From Leisingera aquaemixtae (lineage in GTDB: Bacteria > Pseudomonadota > Alphaproteobacteria > Rhodobacterales > Rhodobacteraceae), in contig NZ_CYSR01000034.1 of the NCBI RefSeq assembly GCF_001458395.1, forward strand, positions 17,453 to 81,452: 64,000 bases of DNA. The letters are read 5' to 3'. Position 1 is the stretch's first letter, and every line of letters begins with the position of its first letter. Below, in pieces: positions 62,701 through 64,000 of this stretch. The notes beneath the pieces were generated by a model that was given only the letters and a program-made list of their open reading frames with translations, did no database searches and had not been told where the DNA came from. The position numbers and the translations under genes are program-made.

Positions 62701-63339
62701 GCTGACCCGTATATGTGCCGCAAACCAGAGAAACAAGGCGTTTTTTCAATTTTTTTCCGCGCCAGCAAAACAGGGAGTTTCCCCGGTTTTCAGGGAACCT
62801 TTGCGGAACTGCACGTGATTCACGTGCAAAATCCGTGCAGCCGTGTTCGCGCAATGTTCACGGCAGTCGACCTAAACTTGATTCCCTCCCCTGCTCCGGT
62901 CGCAATGAGAGTCGCCAAATCACCAAACCGCATTCCAAAGGCCGCACATGGAGACGAAAGACTATCCCCTGGCGATAGTGGAAACCGCAGGCCATCGCTG
63001 CAAGCGCTTCGGCAGATAGGTACTTGCGCCTAGACCATGTAATGCACGCCTATTGCGCTTCGCTGACGCCATTGCAGCCGACAGCATCAAAGTATGCTGT
63101 ACCGCCTCACCGGGCCTCCGCTTCCGGGAAGGCGACCCGGGAATGCCGCGTCTGCAGAAGTGTGCGCTTGGTACGGATAATAGAAGGGCTGCCTTCCGTC
63201 GTCTTGGGAAACATCCGCAATCCCCTCTGTGCATGAAGGGCGGTGATTTGGTCGCCACGGTACAGCGGGAAGCTACCCCCGCGTTACATATCAGTAACCG
63301 TCCGGCCAAGCCGCTCTGGTGTGGCTCTGGTGCTGCCCG
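62701..63339. other. Gene-poor region between tRNA-Ser and the mobile-element remnant
   Basis: About 640 bp. The short open frames have no recognisable product or convincing start signals. Contents include a 19-bp palindrome (62810-62828) and a small hairpin CTATC-ccctggc-GATAG around 62962-62978. The base composition is visibly less GC-rich than the flanking genes, which fits accessory or decayed DNA. Confidence 0.5.
62810..62828. repeat. Palindrome TGCACGTGA-T-TCACGTGCA
   Basis: Perfect 9-bp inverted arms with a single central base, 110 bp upstream of the tRNA 5' end on the opposite side. It could be a dimeric regulator operator or a leftover element end. No function is assigned. Confidence 0.75.
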
Positions 63340-63540
63340 CTACGCTGCGATAGCAGCGTAACGCCAGGGCATGAGTTCGTTCAGACGTGTGATCTTATGA
63401 TCCGCGATCTGTGCCAAAACCCAGGTGAGCCACGCTTGGGGATCTACCCCGTTCATCTTGGCGGTTTCGATCAGAGTATAGGCAATGGCAGCAGCTTTCC
63501 CGCCGCCTTCGGAGCCGACAAAAAGGTAATTCTTACGGCC
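63340..63540 (-). pseudogene. C-terminal fragment of an IS66-family transposase
   Basis: The minus-strand frame reads [20 protein letters not shown], then [20 protein letters not shown] and [20 protein letters not shown], ending at a stop (63342-63340). This is the conserved C-terminal end of IS66 transposases. Upstream of the GRKN motif (beyond about 63541) the frame loses similarity to the expected IDNN-AE region, so only about 66 residues remain. No complementary IS66 open frames are nearby. It is a decayed insertion-sequence remnant. Confidence 0.85.
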
Positions 63541-63542
63541 TA

Positions 63543-64000
63543 TGGCCAGTTCCCGTTCATTCTGCCCATGTCGGGCAAGTTTACCGGGTTCATTATCGAT
63601 GGCATGCCTATTTTGGCTCGGACGTGAAGGTTTTCCGCACGCTCAATCGCGGTGATGGCCAACATGTTGGGATCGAGCGCGATGCGGGGATCGCGATCCT
63701 GGCACCCGCTTGGATTCTGGATGCTTCGGTTTGTCAGAGTTTCGAGCTTGGCGCACCTTTGGTGTCCACGGATGCGCTTTTCGAACTTCATTCGGTTCTC
63801 GGGCACCTCGGTTTCCGGCGAGGGTTGAATGGTGACGAGTCACCCATGGAGGCCCCGAATGAAGCATCACAGATCCTCGACACCAGCCCAGTTGCCGCTG
63901 CCGTTATCGCCGGCACCATCGCTGACGGAACCGGAATACCGGTCGATGGTGACAGCCCTGGCGCAATTGCTGCTGACCGCGGCAAAAACCGGTCCGGGAG
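63543..64000 (+). pseudogene. Truncated mobile-element-associated protein (DUF5372-like), open to the window end
   Basis: One frame stays open from 63543 to the window edge. It encodes [20 protein letters not shown], then GIAILAPAWILDASVCQSFE, ELGAPLVSTDALFELHSVL and a Pro/Ala-rich tail. The RVH-x3-HA-x-FG start and the A-x2-W motif resemble small DUF5372-type proteins encoded in transposons and integrated elements. No in-frame ATG, GTG or TTG precedes the conserved part, and the similarity begins right where the IS66 fragment ends, so the 5' end was probably lost at that junction. The family call is by memory of the pattern and is tentative. Confidence 0.5.

Noticed and set aside
63319..63627. 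A 102-codon + strand frame over the IS66 fragment
   Set aside because: It is antisense to the recognisable transposase remnant and has no resemblance of its own.
1..64000. CRISPR array or toxin-antitoxin pair
   Set aside because: No regularly spaced direct repeats and no small two-gene module of that kind were seen.

Overview
The window looks like chromosomal DNA of a marine alphaproteobacterium of the Rhodobacterales (Roseobacter group, Leisingera/Phaeobacter/Ruegeria-like). This is inferred from the high GC content, the long GC-driven antisense open frames, the gene families (XRE-cupin and GATase1-AraC regulators, Pot- and Tau-type ABC importers, dimethylglycine dehydrogenase-like oxidoreductases, a Paracoccus-style nosCRZDFYL cluster) and the protein sequences. 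The genus is not proven. I recognise about 50 protein genes, one tRNA and a small mobile-element remnant. There is no CRISPR array, rRNA or prophage.

Layout. 1-2.6 kb: the start of a copper ATPase behind a CueR-type promoter, then a glutathione-dependent formaldehyde dehydrogenase. 2.6-7.4 kb: the stress operon prkA-yeaH-spoVR. 8.1-15.5 kb: a type I secretion locus, with a Bap-like repeat adhesin followed by its TolC, ABC and HlyD parts, then a convergent secreted trypsin-like protease. 16.9-22.5 kb: signal transduction, with a chemoreceptor, two receiver proteins and a soluble receiver-histidine kinase. 22.5-23.9 kb: a GntR and an XRE-cupin regulator. 24.1-33.4 kb: a glycine-cleavage region (lpd, lipA, a glycine/alanine symporter, gcvT, gcvH, gcvP) closed by a GATase1-AraC regulator. 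33.5-41 kb: a Pot-type ABC importer divergent from a dimethylglycine dehydrogenase-like enzyme. 41-46.8 kb: a TauABC-type importer divergent from a LysR regulator and a HisD-family dehydrogenase that resembles HpsN. 46.8-54.9 kb: nitrous oxide reductase genes nosCRZDFYL behind a candidate FNR/NNR box. 55-62.4 kb: a polar amino-acid ABC importer divergent from a TetR regulator, an AruH-like aminotransferase, an AruI-like decarboxylase and a dimethylarginine dimethylaminohydrolase. 62.6 kb: tRNA-Ser(GCU). After it comes about 640 bp of gene-poor DNA, a fragment of an IS66 transposase and a truncated small mobile-element gene.

How the parts fit. The glycine block makes 5,10-methylene-THF from glycine: Lpd and LipA supply the E3 subunit and the lipoyl cofactor, and the symporter supplies substrate. 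The DMGDH-like enzyme and the GATase1-AraC regulator suggest that methylated glycines such as betaine, dimethylglycine and sarcosine also feed in. The frmA product would remove formaldehyde released by demethylation. The TauABC/LysR/HisD-like block suggests sulfonate use, and the last metabolic block suggests use of arginine and methylarginine. nosCRZDFYL reduces N2O under low oxygen. The type I locus exports a surface or matrix protein. The most unusual items are: a receiver protein whose C-terminal half looks like a histidine-kinase dimerisation domain without its histidine; a PotC-like permease with a 160-residue repeat-bearing tail; a TauC-like permease with a periplasmic insert; and the arginine/methylarginine gene combination.
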